64,000 nucleotides of DNA from assembly GCF_016801865.2 (NCBI RefSeq), contig NC_068938.1:47823808-47887807 (forward strand), written 5' to 3'. How positions within the stretch are numbered: the stretch's first letter is position 1; every line of letters begins with the position of its first letter. The translations under genes and the position numbers were made by a program. Source of the stretch: Culex pipiens pallens. Its lineage: Eukaryota > Arthropoda > Insecta > Diptera > Culicidae. The notes under the pieces were generated by a model that did not search any database, had not been told where the DNA came from, and saw only the letters and a list, made by a program, of their open reading frames with translations. Below, one piece after another: positions 33,092 to 47,167 of the stretch.

Positions 33092-34098
33092 CAGTGGTCC
33101 AGATCGCAAAAAATCAGTGGAAAATTTCTCCGGTGGATTTTCAGAAAAACGGTGAAGTTTTTGAGCTTTGGTGTCTTCAGAAGAGTTGCCGCAAATAGAA
33201 ACGGGGCAACATTTGGTTTGATTAAAAATTAGGGTGGTTCACGATTAGGGTGATTTTCAAAATCTATCTTTTCAGGAATATTTTTGGGATTTTTTGTCTT
33301 CTATAAAGTTGTTGGGCTTGCCAATCCAAGCAACTTTGTCGAAACAACCAATATTTTATCTCGCAATTCACGTTTTCTACGACCAAATCTAGGGAAAGCA
33401 TCAGAGGGCCATCTTTATAGTTTTTATGTAAGTTTATCATAGAAATACAAAATTTTACAAAAAATGTTTTTTTACCCTTTGGCTCAATTCTGGAAATTTT
33501 TGAATTTCGTTAGGGTGGTCCCGTACAATTTACCCTTGAAAATTAAACATTTTCAAATGAAGATATCTCGATTTTAAAGAAAAATACCCCTTAGATTTTA
33601 TCAGCGTTTGTATTGCAAAATCTCTCCTTTCAAAAGCAGGCGCGTGAAATTTGGCATGCACTTTTTCGAGATATTTAAATTTTAAATTTGCATATTTTTT
33701 ACCTTAAAATGGCTGAATTTTTAACCCTTCAGTAGAGCTCTTAAAGTGTCCCGGATATTACTTTTCGCTAAAACTTTACCCTGAATTGCTACGTAAAAAA
33801 AGGTTTTTGAAGATTCACTCAGATGCTAAATTTGGTCGTAGAAGGCGTAGATTGTGAGATAAAATATTGGTGTCTTCAACAAAGTTGATTGGTTTGGCAA
33901 GCCTAACAATTTTCTAGAAGACAAAAAAAAATCCTAAAAATATTCCTTCACCCTAATCGTGAATCACTTTTATTTTCAATCAAACCAAAAATTGCCCCTT
34001 TCTATTTGCAAAAACTCTTCTGAAGACACCAAAGCTCCAAAACTTAACCATTTTTCGGAAAATCAATTTTCCACTTAATTTTGCGATCTGGACCACTG
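33092..34098. mobile_element. Palindromic TIR element (CAGTGGTCCAGATCG)
   Basis: TIRs begin CAGTGGTCCAGATCGCAAAA at 33092 and end with the complement at 34098. The left flank is TA; the right flank is TG, perhaps a mutated TA. The arms match over most of the length (gaagacaccaaagct and its complement), with the centre near 33600. No transposase. Mariner-like by terminus and TA, tentatively. Confidence 0.75.
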
Positions 34099-34212
34099 TG
34101 CATTGGATGAAATAATTTACCTGAATACAATCCAAAAATTGCATGTCATATGTAGGAGAACCGAACCACACTAGTGCTCCATACAAAATTACGAGAAAAA
34201 TAGTCAAAGTCT

Positions 34213-34335
34213 CGAGTTTTTTTTGAAAAGGTCCAATAAACCAAATTTCCAGTTTTTGCTTTTTGGGTGTTCAAAAAACACCCAAAAAGCAAAAACTGAA
34301 AATTTGGTTTATTGGACCTTTTCAAAAAAAAACTT
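34213..34335. mobile_element. Palindromic MITE (GGTCCAATAAAC variant)
   Basis: Almost perfect arms (ttttgaaaaggtccaataaa and complement) around a loop at about 34265-34280. Related to 8535-8679. Confidence 0.78.
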
Positions 34336-36210
34336 CAGAAGTGGTTTTGGTTCTGGGAATCCTAAAGTTCAGGCTTCCCTTCGAATTGAGCCTACGTAGA
34401 AATTTTGTTGGTTGGTGTAGGTTATTGAAATTTATTTGTTATGAGCATTACTTGATTTTATTTTTGAAATAATTCAAGCTTATGTATTGAAAAGAACATT
34501 TAAACATATTTTCACATCTCTAACCGCCAATGAATCACTTCTGCCGCGTTGTGCAAGCACAAGAGGATGTTCGTCTTCAAACTCGACCCACCCCAAAAAC
34601 AGCATTCTTCCATTCTCTCAACTCACGGGTCACCACGGTGGAAGAGCGGGCGTATGTGGGTGGGAAAATTCTTTCCACACGCCACCTTTTGCATGCTTTT
34701 TTCTTTTTTTTTGTTGCCGGCACACGATCATCAGCTGGGCGATGTGCCATGATTTAATGAATATAATTTACCGTAAAAAGAACATGAATACGACCGGTCG
34801 ATGAAGAAGTGCTTCTTGTGCCACACACAGGTTTTATGTAGTGAAATCTTGGAAAACCTTTTTTTTTGTTTTGCTCTGCAGTCGAGGAAGATTTTGCTGT
34901 GGGCGGAATGTCATGCAAATCGTGGAAGTGCCTAGAAATAGCTGCAGAACTTTTTTTCTCTCCCAGGAATAGACAGTTTGTGAGAGCATGTGGCTCAAAA
35001 TAGACTTTGAGTGATGCTGTTCATTAAAAGTTGGTGTTCGTCACTCAATTGGGGATGTTATAAGCGTAGTATGAATTCTGATTATTTGCAAGTGGGAGGT
35101 GACTTTCTACTAATGGAGAACGGATCTTTTCTGTGATTGAAGAGGGATTGTTGAGAAATTGTTTGATGAGGTTCAATTCTTGAAAATTTCGAAAAAAAAA
35201 TCTAAAAAATGATTGAACGCATTTCGGCTTCATTATCTCCTCAATTCTTCATTTTATAGTTATGCGTCCTAAATAAATAAGTTATGTTTAAGGGGTTTCC
35301 GCAATGTTGTTTATCTAATTTTGTTAGCTTTCATAGCGTTTTTGTGTTATGAAAAGCGTATTTTAGTCCTATTCATGTTTGGTTCAAGTATCAAAATATA
35401 GTTAAATAATACTTCATGTTAATTCAACTAAAGCATAAATTTACGCAACCCCTACCAATCATGATCTCACAACGGCTCATAACTTACCCCCATCCACTTT
35501 ATCACAAACGGCTCAGCACACCTGTCGGAATGTGCCAAACATAAACACCATTTAAGGGGGGAGAAGAAGGAGGTGGGACGTGTTCGTGGGAGGTTGTCGC
35601 GAATTGACTCATTCACAGGGTAGTAAACGGTGCGGCTGGCTGCCTTTACGATACTCAATTTCACACAACGTTTTTCATCTTCCTACACCCACCCCGGGGG
35701 TCCAATAACTCAACTGCGATAAATTTCACCTCCCTCAGATCGCAGATAACCCCTACCGACACGGAGGTGGATGATATTGTTGGAAGGGCTTTCGGGGAGG
35801 ATTGATAAAAGCTCGGGGGCTTATTTTCTGCTGAAGTCGTGAAGATTTATGCATTTAAAAGTATTTGAGCAAGATTTGAAAAGTCGGTTATTTAAAACAG
35901 TTTTACTCAACAACTCAGCGGAAACTCGCTCCAATATTAGGAAGAATGAGCTCGAAAGTTCTCCTTTTCTTAAAAGCGCCACAAAGGTGCAGTAAAAGGA
36001 GGTGAAATATAGCGTGTCGTTAGTGCAAGTAAAAACTTCATTCACACTTTGCACATCTCGTGCTGTGGTGAGATGCACGGCACGTGGGCGTTGAGCGCTG
36101 CGTTAACCCTCAAAATACTCAGATATTGTTTAGTGGTTTTAAAAATTATCGTAGAAAAAATAAAATGAATGAATGTTTCTGGGAGGTGAGAAAAAAGCTA
36201 AACTTATGTA
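34336..36210. other. No gene recognised
   Basis: 34480-35830 is GC-richer. Short frames on both strands (for example 34487-34804) show no domain. This could be unique intronic sequence. Confidence 0.35.
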
Positions 36211-37406
36211 CAGTATGTAAAAAAAGTATTTACACCCCTTGGGCACTATGCACATTTTTTGATGAAACATGTAAAAAATTTAAAATTTGACAGGAACCTA
36301 GTACTATGTTTTGTTCAGAAACACATGCCAAACATTTTGCTACAAAAAGCTCATGAAAAGATGATTTTTATAAAAAGTTATATAACAAATACTATTAGGA
36401 AGATAAAAAAGTGCAAAAAAAGTTTGTACACCTTTCGAAAAATTAACATAAATAATGTTATTTGTTGACAAATCACCATAAATCCAGTCTCCCAACTCCA
36501 AATAGGCATCCTTGACTGATTAAAAAAATAATTTGGATTGAATATAAAGTTTACTAACTACTTAGTATAAAAGTTTATATAACTCTGGAAATTCTTTATA
36601 AAACTTATCCAAACTTAATTTTGCAAACTTTTAATTCAGCTAAATGTCAATATATTACCATAAAATTGCTAAATAAACATTTTGGAGTGGGTATAACACC
36701 GTTTTGGAGGTATTAGTATCGATAGAATAGATTTTTCGTTGGAATTTCGTACCAACCCGGAATTACGTCGTAGAAGAATCCGCCGGCATCCGGATCGGTC
36801 CACGATTCACATGTCAACCTATGTGGAATCGGAAAGGGCATAACATTTCCGATCTTTTGATACCCAAACATCTAGGTTTTCTTTAAAATCTACGTTTTTA
36901 AATACCTGGGCATGCCGGCGGATTTTTCTACGACGTAATACCGGGTTGGTACGAAATTCCAACGAAAAATCTATTCTATCGATTGAAAGTTTGCAAAATT
37001 AAGTTTAGATAAGTTTTATATAAAATTTCCAGAGTTATATAAACTTTTATACTAAGTAGTTAGTAAACTTTATATTCAATCCAAATTATTTTTTTAATCA
37101 GTCAAGGATGCCTATTTGGAGTTGGGAGACTGGATTTATGTTGATTTGTCAACAAATAACATTATTTATGTTAATTTTTCGAAAGGTGTACAAACTTTTT
37201 TTGCACCTTTTTTATTTTCGTAATAGTATTTGTTATATAACTTTTTATAGAAATCATCTTTTCATGAGCTTTTTGTAGCAAAATGTTTGGCATGAGTTTC
37301 TGAACAAAACATAGTACTAGGTTTCTGTCAACATTAAATTGTTTAGATGTTTCATCACAATATGTGCATAGTGCCCAAGGGGTGTAAATACTTTTTTTAC
37401 ATACTG
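36211..37406. mobile_element. Palindromic Tc1/mariner-type MITE
   Basis: TIRs CAGTATGTAAAAAAAGTATT at both ends, with TA on both sides (36209-36210 and 37407-37408). The arms continue almost to a central asymmetric region at about 36790-36900. There is no transposase. Short frames in the arms are mirror images and not genes. Confidence 0.88.
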
Positions 37407-38489
37407 TATGCATGATAATTTGTTTTCTAATTATTTGAGTTTATTTTGATTGAAACTCTGATCATCCATTCCTTTAGTTTAAAGAAGCAATTTTGCAATT
37501 TCTATTTTTGAATATTTGCAGATTTCATATTATTTGTAGGGCTTTTCTAACTAGAGTAGAAATGTTTAAATAATTTTTTAGCTTATTTTTAATTTAAAAA
37601 CTGGTCACTTTACCCTTTGATTATTTTTTCATCAGAGGACAAAAAGGTAAATTTTTGAGCTATAGTGCATGCCAGATGATTTTTTTTACCAAGTTATGAA
37701 TTTTCGAAAAAGCCAAGTACTGTTGAAAATTGAAAACTGAAACTTCTCATGGAAAATTGGTTAAGAATTTCAATAGAAATTTTTGATTAAATTTCAACAC
37801 AGTAGTCAAACATTTCTTCAAAAAAAAAAAAAAAAAAACAAAATAGTAGCATATGCAACATGTTGCAAAAAGAAGAGTTAGATAAATACGACGAGTGCTG
37901 AAAAATCATTTTTTGCATTTCCGAAAAACGCTTTTGAACAAAATTGTTAGCCAATCACCCATGTGTTAAGTAAATATACCGTTCAAAACAAAACAGTATT
38001 CAAAAATGTTACATTTCGATAAAATTTCTGAAAAGTTCAACTTTTCAAGCACCCATTTCAGTGCTGAAAAGTAGAAAGGTATTAATTTTCCATTCTGTTA
38101 TTTTTGGTAGGGAAAAGTAGGCCGTTTCGTTTCTTCAGAAGCACAGAAAAATTTGTCAGTTTCACAGCGGATATGCAAAACGAAATTATTGTAGTTAGGT
38201 TGAACGTTTTAGCTCGTCTCGATGTTTTTTTTTGGTTCAAATATTTTGTTCTTTTTTAAAGATGAGAACTTTTTTCAAAGTGTTTCGATTTTGATCCAAC
38301 CATAAGTTTCTGAAACAATTTCGAAACGTCAAGGCCATAGTTTTTCTCGCTTTGTTGTGTTCTATCTTCAATGTTTTAGAATATCGTATGATTTCATCAA
38401 AATTTAAATGTTTTCAGTTATTTCGATAATTCTATCGGCGACAATCTCATGGACAATAACTAATTGAATAAGCAATATTTTTATTAATA
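37407..38489. other. AT-rich DNA, no gene
   Basis: Homopolymer-rich, with an A run of about 18 at 37820. No feature supported. Confidence 0.5.
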
Positions 38490-39620
38490 AATAACTGCTT
38501 TTACAGAGAATATATTTTTTAGGAAAAATCTCAAAAATACCATACTTATTTCATAAGGCATTGCATAATTTTGAATGCTTTTCCACATTGTTTAAATTTT
38601 CACTGAATATTTTTTTTATTTGCTGTGTTTTTTTGAAAATAAAATTTTCATTATTTTTAATTTGGGTTTTTAATGTAGTTTTGCTTGATTTTTCTTTTTT
38701 ATTAGTTTTTTTATGAATTGCTCAAATTTTAACAAAAAACTGTATTTTTTTAAATACTCAACTTTTCTTTATTTATAATATAAGTATCAGATAATTTGAA
38801 ATTTTTCTTGCATTTTACCTGGTTTAGAATGTTTTTTAATCAAATACTTAAATTTTCACAAAATATATCTTTTTTTTTAACTCAAATTTTCATAATTTGC
38901 AATATGGGTATCAAATGATACAAAATTTTGCATGCTTCACTGTTTTAGAGTTTTTTTTTTTCAATAAAGTACTTAAATTTTCATAAAAATTCACACACAA
39001 AACACAAAACAAACTCTAAAACAGTGAGAATACATTTAAATTTTCGAATCGTTTGATACCAATATTGCAAATTATAAAAAACGAGCATTAAAAAACACGG
39101 TATTTTGTGAATATATTAGTATTTTATTCCAAATACTGTAACAAAGTGAAAACGCATGCACATAAATCGTTTGATAATCGTATTGTACATTACAAAAATT
39201 TGAATAATGTGGTATTTTGTGAAAATTTTAGTGTTTCATTTCAAAACGCTAAAACAGTGAACATGCATGCTAAATTTCGAATCGTTTGAGTCCCATGTTG
39301 CAAATTAAGAAAATTTAAGTATTTTCAAAAAATACAGTTTTTTGTGAAAATTTGAGGTATTTCATTCTATTAATTGACAAAAAAGAAAAAGCATTTAAAA
39401 GTACGTTTAATACTCATCTTGCGATATTTTGTGAAAATTTTAGTATCTCGAAAAAAAAATATACAATTGTTAAAAAGCACACCAAATTTTACTTCATGTG
39501 TTACCCATATTGCAAATAATGAAATTTATATTTTTGAAAAATTTATGAAAATTTTAGCATTGTATAAAAAAACTCCAATTAAAGTGAAAGTATACAAAAC
39601 TTTTTATTTAATATTTTATT
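38490..39620. repeat. Inverted array of diverged tandem units
   Basis: Units of roughly 120-150 bp carrying cagtgaaaatgcatg, aatcgtttgataccaatattg and gtattttgtgaaaattttagt recur. Those before about 38990 are inverted relative to those after it. Very AT-rich and non-coding. Confidence 0.6.
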
Positions 39621-42600
39621 TTGTGATTTTTTCAAAAATAAGTAACTGTGCCAATTTTTAGTTTTTATCGTTGAAGTTTGTATGGAAAAAATCGCAAAAA
39701 TGTATGGTGAAAAGCGAAGCTTTCAAAATTCAGAAAAAAGGTGCCGTTAAATGAAAGTTGTTATGAAAAACAACTTTGTCCATGACCGCAAAACGATTCG
39801 ATATCCTGACGAGTTATTAGCGATTTAAAGTAGTCGATTTTGTATGAAAAGATTTTTTTCATCAACTTTGACGATCTATAGCGGCCATTAAAACTCAACC
39901 GATGCCGCTCAAAATTTGCAGTTACTTGTTTTTGCCTAATGAATCGAATCAAGGGGTATCCCTAAGTGTAGGTGTTGTACCCTTGTATGGAAAAGTTATT
40001 TATGCAAAATGTTTTTTTTGCTGACATAAGGAATGCATGTACAAAGTTAAAATCGAATAAAAAAAAACAATGTTTTCATTAAATTTCAGAGCAGCGAATT
40101 TTCAGATCAAAGCCCATCTAGAAGTGGGGTTTGGCTGTGAAAAGCTACAAAATCCATTAAATAATCCGTTTGCGAAAGCGTAGATAATTTCTTTGTTTAA
40201 AAATGCCATTGAAATTACAAACTTTTTAATATTTCCGTAACTGAACAGACTTTTATTTCCTCTGAATTCCCAGAAGTCATCAGTTGGCATTCCATCGAGG
40301 TAGGTTGGTACACAAATAAAGTGGTTGCAAAGTCGTAAATTTTGCTCTCCTGGAGGGCAGAAAAAAAGCAGAACAGAAAAAAAACCGAAGCGCGTAAGAT
40401 GAAATTGAAAGTTGCTCGGGGAGTTGGCAGATATTTTATTTCTCTAAAGCAACAGCAGGCAAAAGTTGCTGTGGGTGTGCTTGCAAAGCACCACAGAGCT
40501 TCTGTTGGGAAGTAATTAAAACACGGTGGTTGAGAAAACTTTTCTGAAATAATACTTCCAGGTGACGTTTGCGACCGACCGAGTGCTCGGGTAAGAGCTT
40601 TTGGAGAGTGCTTGGCGTCGTTCAAAGTGTACTTAAAACGTGCGTCAGATGGATCCTGCCAAATTTAGATAATTTGATGAGCTTAAAGCGACAATCTGGC
40701 GTGTTTGCAGCTTTCAGGGGTAATTCAAATTAAGTGAACCTTCAAGCAAGTTTCCTCCTCCAACAACAAGTTTTTAATTAAAACGTCTTGACACAATAGT
40801 GAGCGCTGACGTGTGTGTGAGCTCGAACGAGCACAAGAGGAAAACTTTAGTGAAATTAATTTTCCATTAGCTGGAAAACTTCACCGGTCACGAAAGTGAA
40901 GCGAGAGCAATTTTCCTGCTGACACACACACTCACACGGTGTATGTGCCTTAGTGACGTGACGTCAATGGGTCCAAATTTCAAGTTCTAAAAGTTTGTGC
41001 TAAAAAACAAACATTGTGCTGAAGGTCACACGCAGCTTTGCTGGAATGTTGATTACTTTTTAAAAACACGACCTTGATTTTTTTCTTCTCGACTCTTTGC
41101 ACAAAGAGAAAAGGGTGATGTTATTTTAGCGTGTAATGTTCAAACCACAAACTCAGAACAACAAAAACAACGGTTATCATTACTTGTGTTGGCGTCAGCA
41201 GTGTTTTGGTTTGGGTTTGGGTTCAGGTTGAGCTTGTACGTGGGTAACTAATGAGGAAAAGTGCGGAAATGTAAAAGTTTGCTCGAAAATGGCATCCTTG
41301 TTGTTGGGTATCGTGTTACGACTTGGGTGTGCAGCAGCAGTAGTTTAGAACGCGTGGGATAGAATTATGCTCATTGCACGTGAGTGGTTCGTGTTTAGGT
41401 GGTGTAAGGAGTGTTTTGTCACAAGAACTAAATTGTTGGTCAATTTACTCGTTAGTATGAAATTGTTAAATTAAGTACTTATTTAACTTAATCAGAAATT
41501 AAACGAGGCTTTGTATACAATATTTAACTGTTTTTATTATTAGGCAATACCCCTTATTAAAGTAATATTTTCGCTTAAACAAACTATCAATGGGTTTATA
41601 TTGTGGAGAATGTTTCGCTCCTTTCCATTAGAAACATCGATAGTTTATTTATTTATATCAAATTGAATACTTGTAAGCTTGCTATATTCTAGAGTAGTTC
41701 TCACAAATTATTTCTTAATTTTTCAAATTTGTGTGTTTTGATTTGGAGGAAACTATGTCCATACATTCCATGTTTTTTTTTTTTCAATTTTGAAAGGTTA
41801 AAAAATTTACAAAAGTTTCATTTCTAACATTGAAAATCAAACCAATAGTTTCCGAGATAACGTCAGTTGATATTTTCAGGTTAATACCATTTTCAAAGTT
41901 TCAGAGAGACGTGGGTGGTCTACTTAATAAAGCATTAAAAAATAAAAAAATGTTAGAATATCGGAAAAAATATAACCTAATAGTGAGTATAACTTCAAAA
42001 CGGTGCACTTAATCAAAAATTGAGTAAAGTAATTTTCGAATGCTAATTTGGTTAAGCCTCTTATATTGTTAACTTCCCTTTGATTTTTTGAAAATTTTAA
42101 TTATTTATATCTTTTTTTTTTGGAACCAGATTTTGCATTATCATGCGATATGGGCCAAAAGGTGTCTCTTTGAGTCCCATATAACATATAAAAACAAGTA
42201 TTTAAGAATCCAACTTTTAGTGAAAAACATGTGAAATAAAGAATAAGATAATTATTCTGTTGAGTGTTTTTTTTCTTAACAGTTTTTTTTACAATCTACA
42301 TTTTTGTCGAAGACAATAAATTGATCAGAAAATCCCATCTCAAGATAGAAATTTATATTTTACGTACTCATTTCTTATGCCATGTTTTAAGATTTTTTTT
42401 TTTTTGCAAAAAAACACAATTTTGAGTCTTTAATTTCTACATATTTACACAACCAGGCAGCAGATCCTTTAAATCTATGTTTTTTACGAAATAGAGTGGA
42501 AAAATGATAAACAACTTTTTTTATTGAAATGTATTTTTTTTATCTTATAAGCATTTTTAGTTATTTTTTTGAGTTTCAAGTTAAAAGCTGTTTGTGAAAA

Positions 42601-45600
42601 GCAAATCAGTTTTGAAAAATAATCCTTTTTTTATTTTATATTTTTCTTATATTTTTTGTAAACACTATGTTAAGTCGTTTTTATGTAACACAAATATTTA
42701 TTTAAAAAAACCTAAAATATTTTAACGTCAGGTGTAGCAGAACAAAAACTTTTGTTTACAAGCTTGAAAGATATAGCTTGAAATTGAAGAATATGCTTTT
42801 ATTGATCCTCTTCAATCAAAGTTAAATGACAAAAAAAAATTGAACACCAATAACAATAATGAAATTTAAAATTCATCTTATAAAATCAAATTATCAAATC
42901 AGACCCAACTCGGCCAGTGTTGGAAGACGTAAACTGGATCATAATAATTGTAAGGGTCTTACTTGTAATTTAATTCAACGTATTCTTGGGAAAAATAGGC
43001 AAATTTTACCTGGGTTTTTAGTTAAGATTTGTTATAATAATAATATAAATTGACCTAATGAAATATTGAATGCTTTCTTAAATCATAGAATATTGACAAA
43101 GAACTTATCAATGTTTCAAGTTTGGTGAAAATCCTGAAAACGAGAATGTTAGTGTGATCTCCAAATTACTAAACAGTAAGAAAACATCATGGTAATAATA
43201 CATTTTTTTTGTCAGAATGTGTATTTACCTTTGAAAATGTGTAATTCTACCATTTTTTCGTTGGAATGCCACTTTTTTAGTTTAACTTGAGGTAAATTGA
43301 GGTAATACCTTTCAAATTTACATAATTTTCACTGTGTGAATACAATAAAGTAGGATATGATATATTTTTTTAAATATGACTGTTGGTATCATACTTTTTG
43401 ACAGTGAATAGTCTTCCAAATATGTTCATTTTAATTTTTACATTTTTTGGCTAAACATTTACCACTCTTAACAACCCTTTAAATACTTACGTAAAAAGCC
43501 ACTTTTCACCAGAACTTAATCGTCCCTTGGTACAAAATTAACCTCCCCCTTCCAAGCCTGTAATCCCAATTAAGGTCGAACAGCTTTTCCTTATTTTTTC
43601 CTTTTTCTGCCAATGAGATTAGCCCAACTTTGAAGCCCTACGGATGCTACCTTGGGCTTCACTCTAGCCCGGGAGAGAACGAAAGATGTTAATTTTAGGT
43701 TTCGAGGAAAAATAAAACTTTTCCCAACGATGGTTTCCCGCGTCTCGCAGCGAAGGAGTTATTGCCAAAGTTGTGGGATTGGATTTGCCGGCGTTCGGAA
43801 TCTTCCTGCGCTGTGGTTTCTGGATTGATTTTGGAGCACAAGGATGAAGCTTGTTATTTATAAATAACATTGAAATGAAATATATATTTATACTTGCTAA
43901 GATTTTCAATCAAATTAAGACGATCCAATCGTTTGTCAATTTTACCTGAAACAAGGAAAAAAAAATTAATTAGTCATTTGATTTCATTTCACTTGAAATG
44001 ATGTTTAATAAACATCCCAAATAAAAAAAAGCCAACGAGCTTTCCCCATCGGCTCGTAAACGTTCGTTATCTCATAAATTAGATAACAATCTCGGGGCTT
44101 TCCGCCACCGATTCATCGCTCCCGCCTGAATGAGTGTGTTCTTTTTCACTCACCACCCACCACCACGAAAGCACAAAGAAACGTTTTGTTCGCCTACAAA
44201 AACACAGATAACCCTCGCGCTGATTAACCGCTCGCGCCGTTTCGTCACTTTCTCATAAACTCGCGAGGCGAACTCAATTATGAGTTTTTTGCTCACCGAA
44301 TTTCTCCGAGCTTTTTCTCCCGCTCGCGCACCTGTTCTCTCCCCTTGTACTCTTGAACTTGACAGTCATCAGTGGTCTCTTCATAGGTTGTTTCGCTCTG
44401 TTTTTTTGGTCTTGTTTGAATCGCTCAATTTCTCCCTGAATGGTCAGGTGTGAAAAATCAGCGAGCGAGCAATGAACGCAATTTGGTGAGCTTTTTATGG
44501 AAACAGAAAGGGAGAGAAAAAAGCTCGCTCTCTCTCTTCAAAAACGATGACGATACGTTGCACGAATGATGATACATCAGCAGCATTATCACTGATTTTC
44601 AGAGAGAGAGAGTGACCATTTTTTTCCTTCTCTTCCACTCAGAGCCAGAGAGATGAGCTCAACCTTGTTGAGATTCAGGTGATGGATGAGGTTGAAATGC
44701 TGAGGTGTTGAGCTGGAAGAAGTGAGCCATTTATCTTACAACTTTCGTCCATTTCGGAAGCACTTGCGAGAAGATTGGACCGGGTGATTTGGGGGATGAG
44801 TGTTATTTTAACAGTTACATTAGCTTGATTGATTCTAATGAGCGCGTCGTAATAAATTGGAGTATTTTTAGGAGTTCTGTAAATTGAAATTGAGCCATGG
44901 ATTTTTTTTTCAATTCACATCTCAAACACATATGTTTGAAAAATGAAATTTAATGATTTATTTCAAGAATACGAAATATAATAGGCAAGTTCTGAAAAGA
45001 AGCAATCATCGTTACTTACAACAATCTCTAAATTTTTAAGTAAATATATGGTATACAAGTGTATTGTTATGTCTGGAATTCAACAAAGCATATTTTACCA
45101 TCAACCGGGGTGGCATTAATAGGATTTTAATTTATTTTTGAAATATTATACAAACGGTAAGACTTGTCTCTAGACAATATTCATATGCGATTTATCAAAA
45201 AAGTTTCATTAAAAAGTGCTTTAAAAATAGTTTAGTTGAAAAATTTTTGCATGCAAATTCAATTAAATAGGCTAAATTGAACCTTGGTTACTTTTAAAGT
45301 TTCATTTGAAAAATATGCAAATAAATGTTTGTTTAACAAAGTTAGTTAATTTTAAGAAAAATTAATATAAATTTGCGGTTAAATAAATAATAAGTTTCAA
45401 GTTTGTTCAAAATTCATTAGAAATTAATTTGATCATACAAATATACGTGTTGGATGCCATCAAAACCTATTTTAAATTTACTTAGAAACATTTTCCACTG
45501 TAAATGCCTTTTAATCTGAAGATACTTTTGAAATCTTTTTCGATTAGACTTTAAACTTGTAACTTGCAAATTAGTTTTAGTTTTTTAGTAACAATGTCAA

Positions 45601-45834
45601 AAAAACAGAAAATACAGCCCGTTTTCCTATTTGAAATAATTTTTATTGAGAAAAACATTTTTAAGTGTTTAATTGGAACCTTTTCTTCATAATTATAAAT
45701 AACGAAGCATTAAAACTTTTCAAAAATTTGTTATAAACTAACTAGGTAGGTCGCAGCAAATATTTATTATAGTTCATGTCCAATTAGTTCTATTGAATTA
45801 TTTTGAATAAAAAACTTTTTACAAAATGCATTAA
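39621..45834. other. Long AT-rich stretch, no gene recognised
   Basis: Short frames only. 40100-41400 and 43480-44850 are GC-richer and less repetitive, but show no domain. A fragment of the palindrome family lies at 41790-42030. Confidence 0.4.
41790..42030. repeat. Diverged fragment of the palindrome family
   Basis: Resembles the 27060-27140 region (tttcatttctaacattgaaaatc, gtttccgagataacg) and its neighbour (cttcaaaacggtgcactt). Confidence 0.5.
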
Positions 45835-46754
45835 GGGTAATTCTCGGCCAACTCACACAGCAGTTGCCCCGACCACTCTTCGATTTGCGTGAAACTTTGT
45901 CCTAAGGGGTAACTTTTGTCCCTGATCATGAATCCGAGGTCCGTTTTTTGATATCTCGTGACGGAGGGGCGGTACGATCCCTTCCATTTTTGAACATGCG
46001 AAAAAAGAGGTGTTTGCTTATAAACATCACGAGTTATTGCGATTTTACGAAAAAAAGTTTTGAAAAAGTTGGTCGTCATCGATCATGGCCATTCATGGTC
46101 ACCCGCGACAGACACGGACGACGAAACAAAGAGAAACGCAAAAAGTAACTTTTTCAAAACTTTTTTTTCGTAAAATCGCGATAACTCGTGATGTTTATAA
46201 GCAAACCCCTTATGTCTATATATCAAAATTTTTGTAATTGTCTGCTCTACAACTTTGTAGAACATTGTTATACTCTAAAAAATAACCCTGCAAAGTTAGA
46301 AAAATACGAAATTTTAAAATGAAAAATTTTGTTCTAAATGAAAAAATGACCCTTCTGGGTCAATGTAGATTCGAAAAGTACATTAAATTTCCCATAAAAT
46401 AACATGTTCCAAAATTTTTTACAGTCGAGTAACGAAAAATGGGAGAATTTAAAACTTTTTTAGTGTTTTTTTTCTATGAAAAATACGTTTTTTTCAGAAT
46501 TCTGAGTACGCCATCAATTCGGGCGTCTAATTTTACATAAAAGTCCCTTTGACACCAAATTTCTATCTCATCACCGTTTCAGGCTTCAAAAATGGAAGGG
46601 GTCGTACCGCCCCTCCGTCACGAGATATAAAAAAAACGGACCTCAGATTCGTGATCAGGGACAAAAGTTACCCCTTAGGACAAAGTTTCACGCAAATCGA
46701 AGAGGGGTCGGGGCAACTTTTCCCGATTTCGTGTGAGTTGGTAGAGAATTACCC
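45835..46754. mobile_element. Palindromic element flanked by TTAA (copy 1)
   Basis: The ends GGGTAATTCTC and GAGAATTACCC abut TTAA on both sides (45831-45834 and 46755-46758), the target duplication of piggyBac-type elements. The arms share long matches (cgtgaaactttgtcctaagg). No transposase is present. A decayed copy lies at 59124-60264. Confidence 0.78.
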
Positions 46755-46758
46755 TTAA

Positions 46759-47167
46759 AATGATTCAAATTATTCTTAAAAAATTAAAAAGTAGGGAAAA
46801 CTAGCATAGTTATTATATATTTTTTCTAAAAACATCAAATTTTTAACGAAATTTTGAGAACAACTGGATGAAAACTATATAAAATTGATCACACTATGTT
46901 CGTTTTCATTATGTTTAAGTTTATTTAAAAATATTTAAAATTTTAGTGAATTTTCGATTGACAGCACCGCAAAAAAAATTATTTTAGCAAGATAAAATAT
47001 CGTTAAGAACTTACCTTTCATGAAAACTAATGATAATTCTGCTTTGCTTATTCATTCCTTGAAAATATAAATTTTATTCGTGTTCTTCAAAAAAAAAGGT
47101 ACATTTCAAGCTGTTGGATTTTCAAATTATGTTTCTTTTGCACATTTATTGACAACTATTTCAGTTT
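46759..47167. other. AT-rich DNA, no gene
   Basis: No feature supported. Confidence 0.5.

Noticed and set aside
36084..36468. Short frames at the ends of 36211-37406, mirrored at 37171-37413
   Set aside because: They are translations of the inverted arms of one MITE.
38490..39620. CRISPR-like array
   Set aside because: Units are diverged, AT-rich, lack regular spacers and lie in a eukaryotic repeat context.
45831..46758. Frames on both strands at 45.8-46.8 kb and at 60035-60352
   Set aside because: All are arms of the TTAA-flanked palindrome family.
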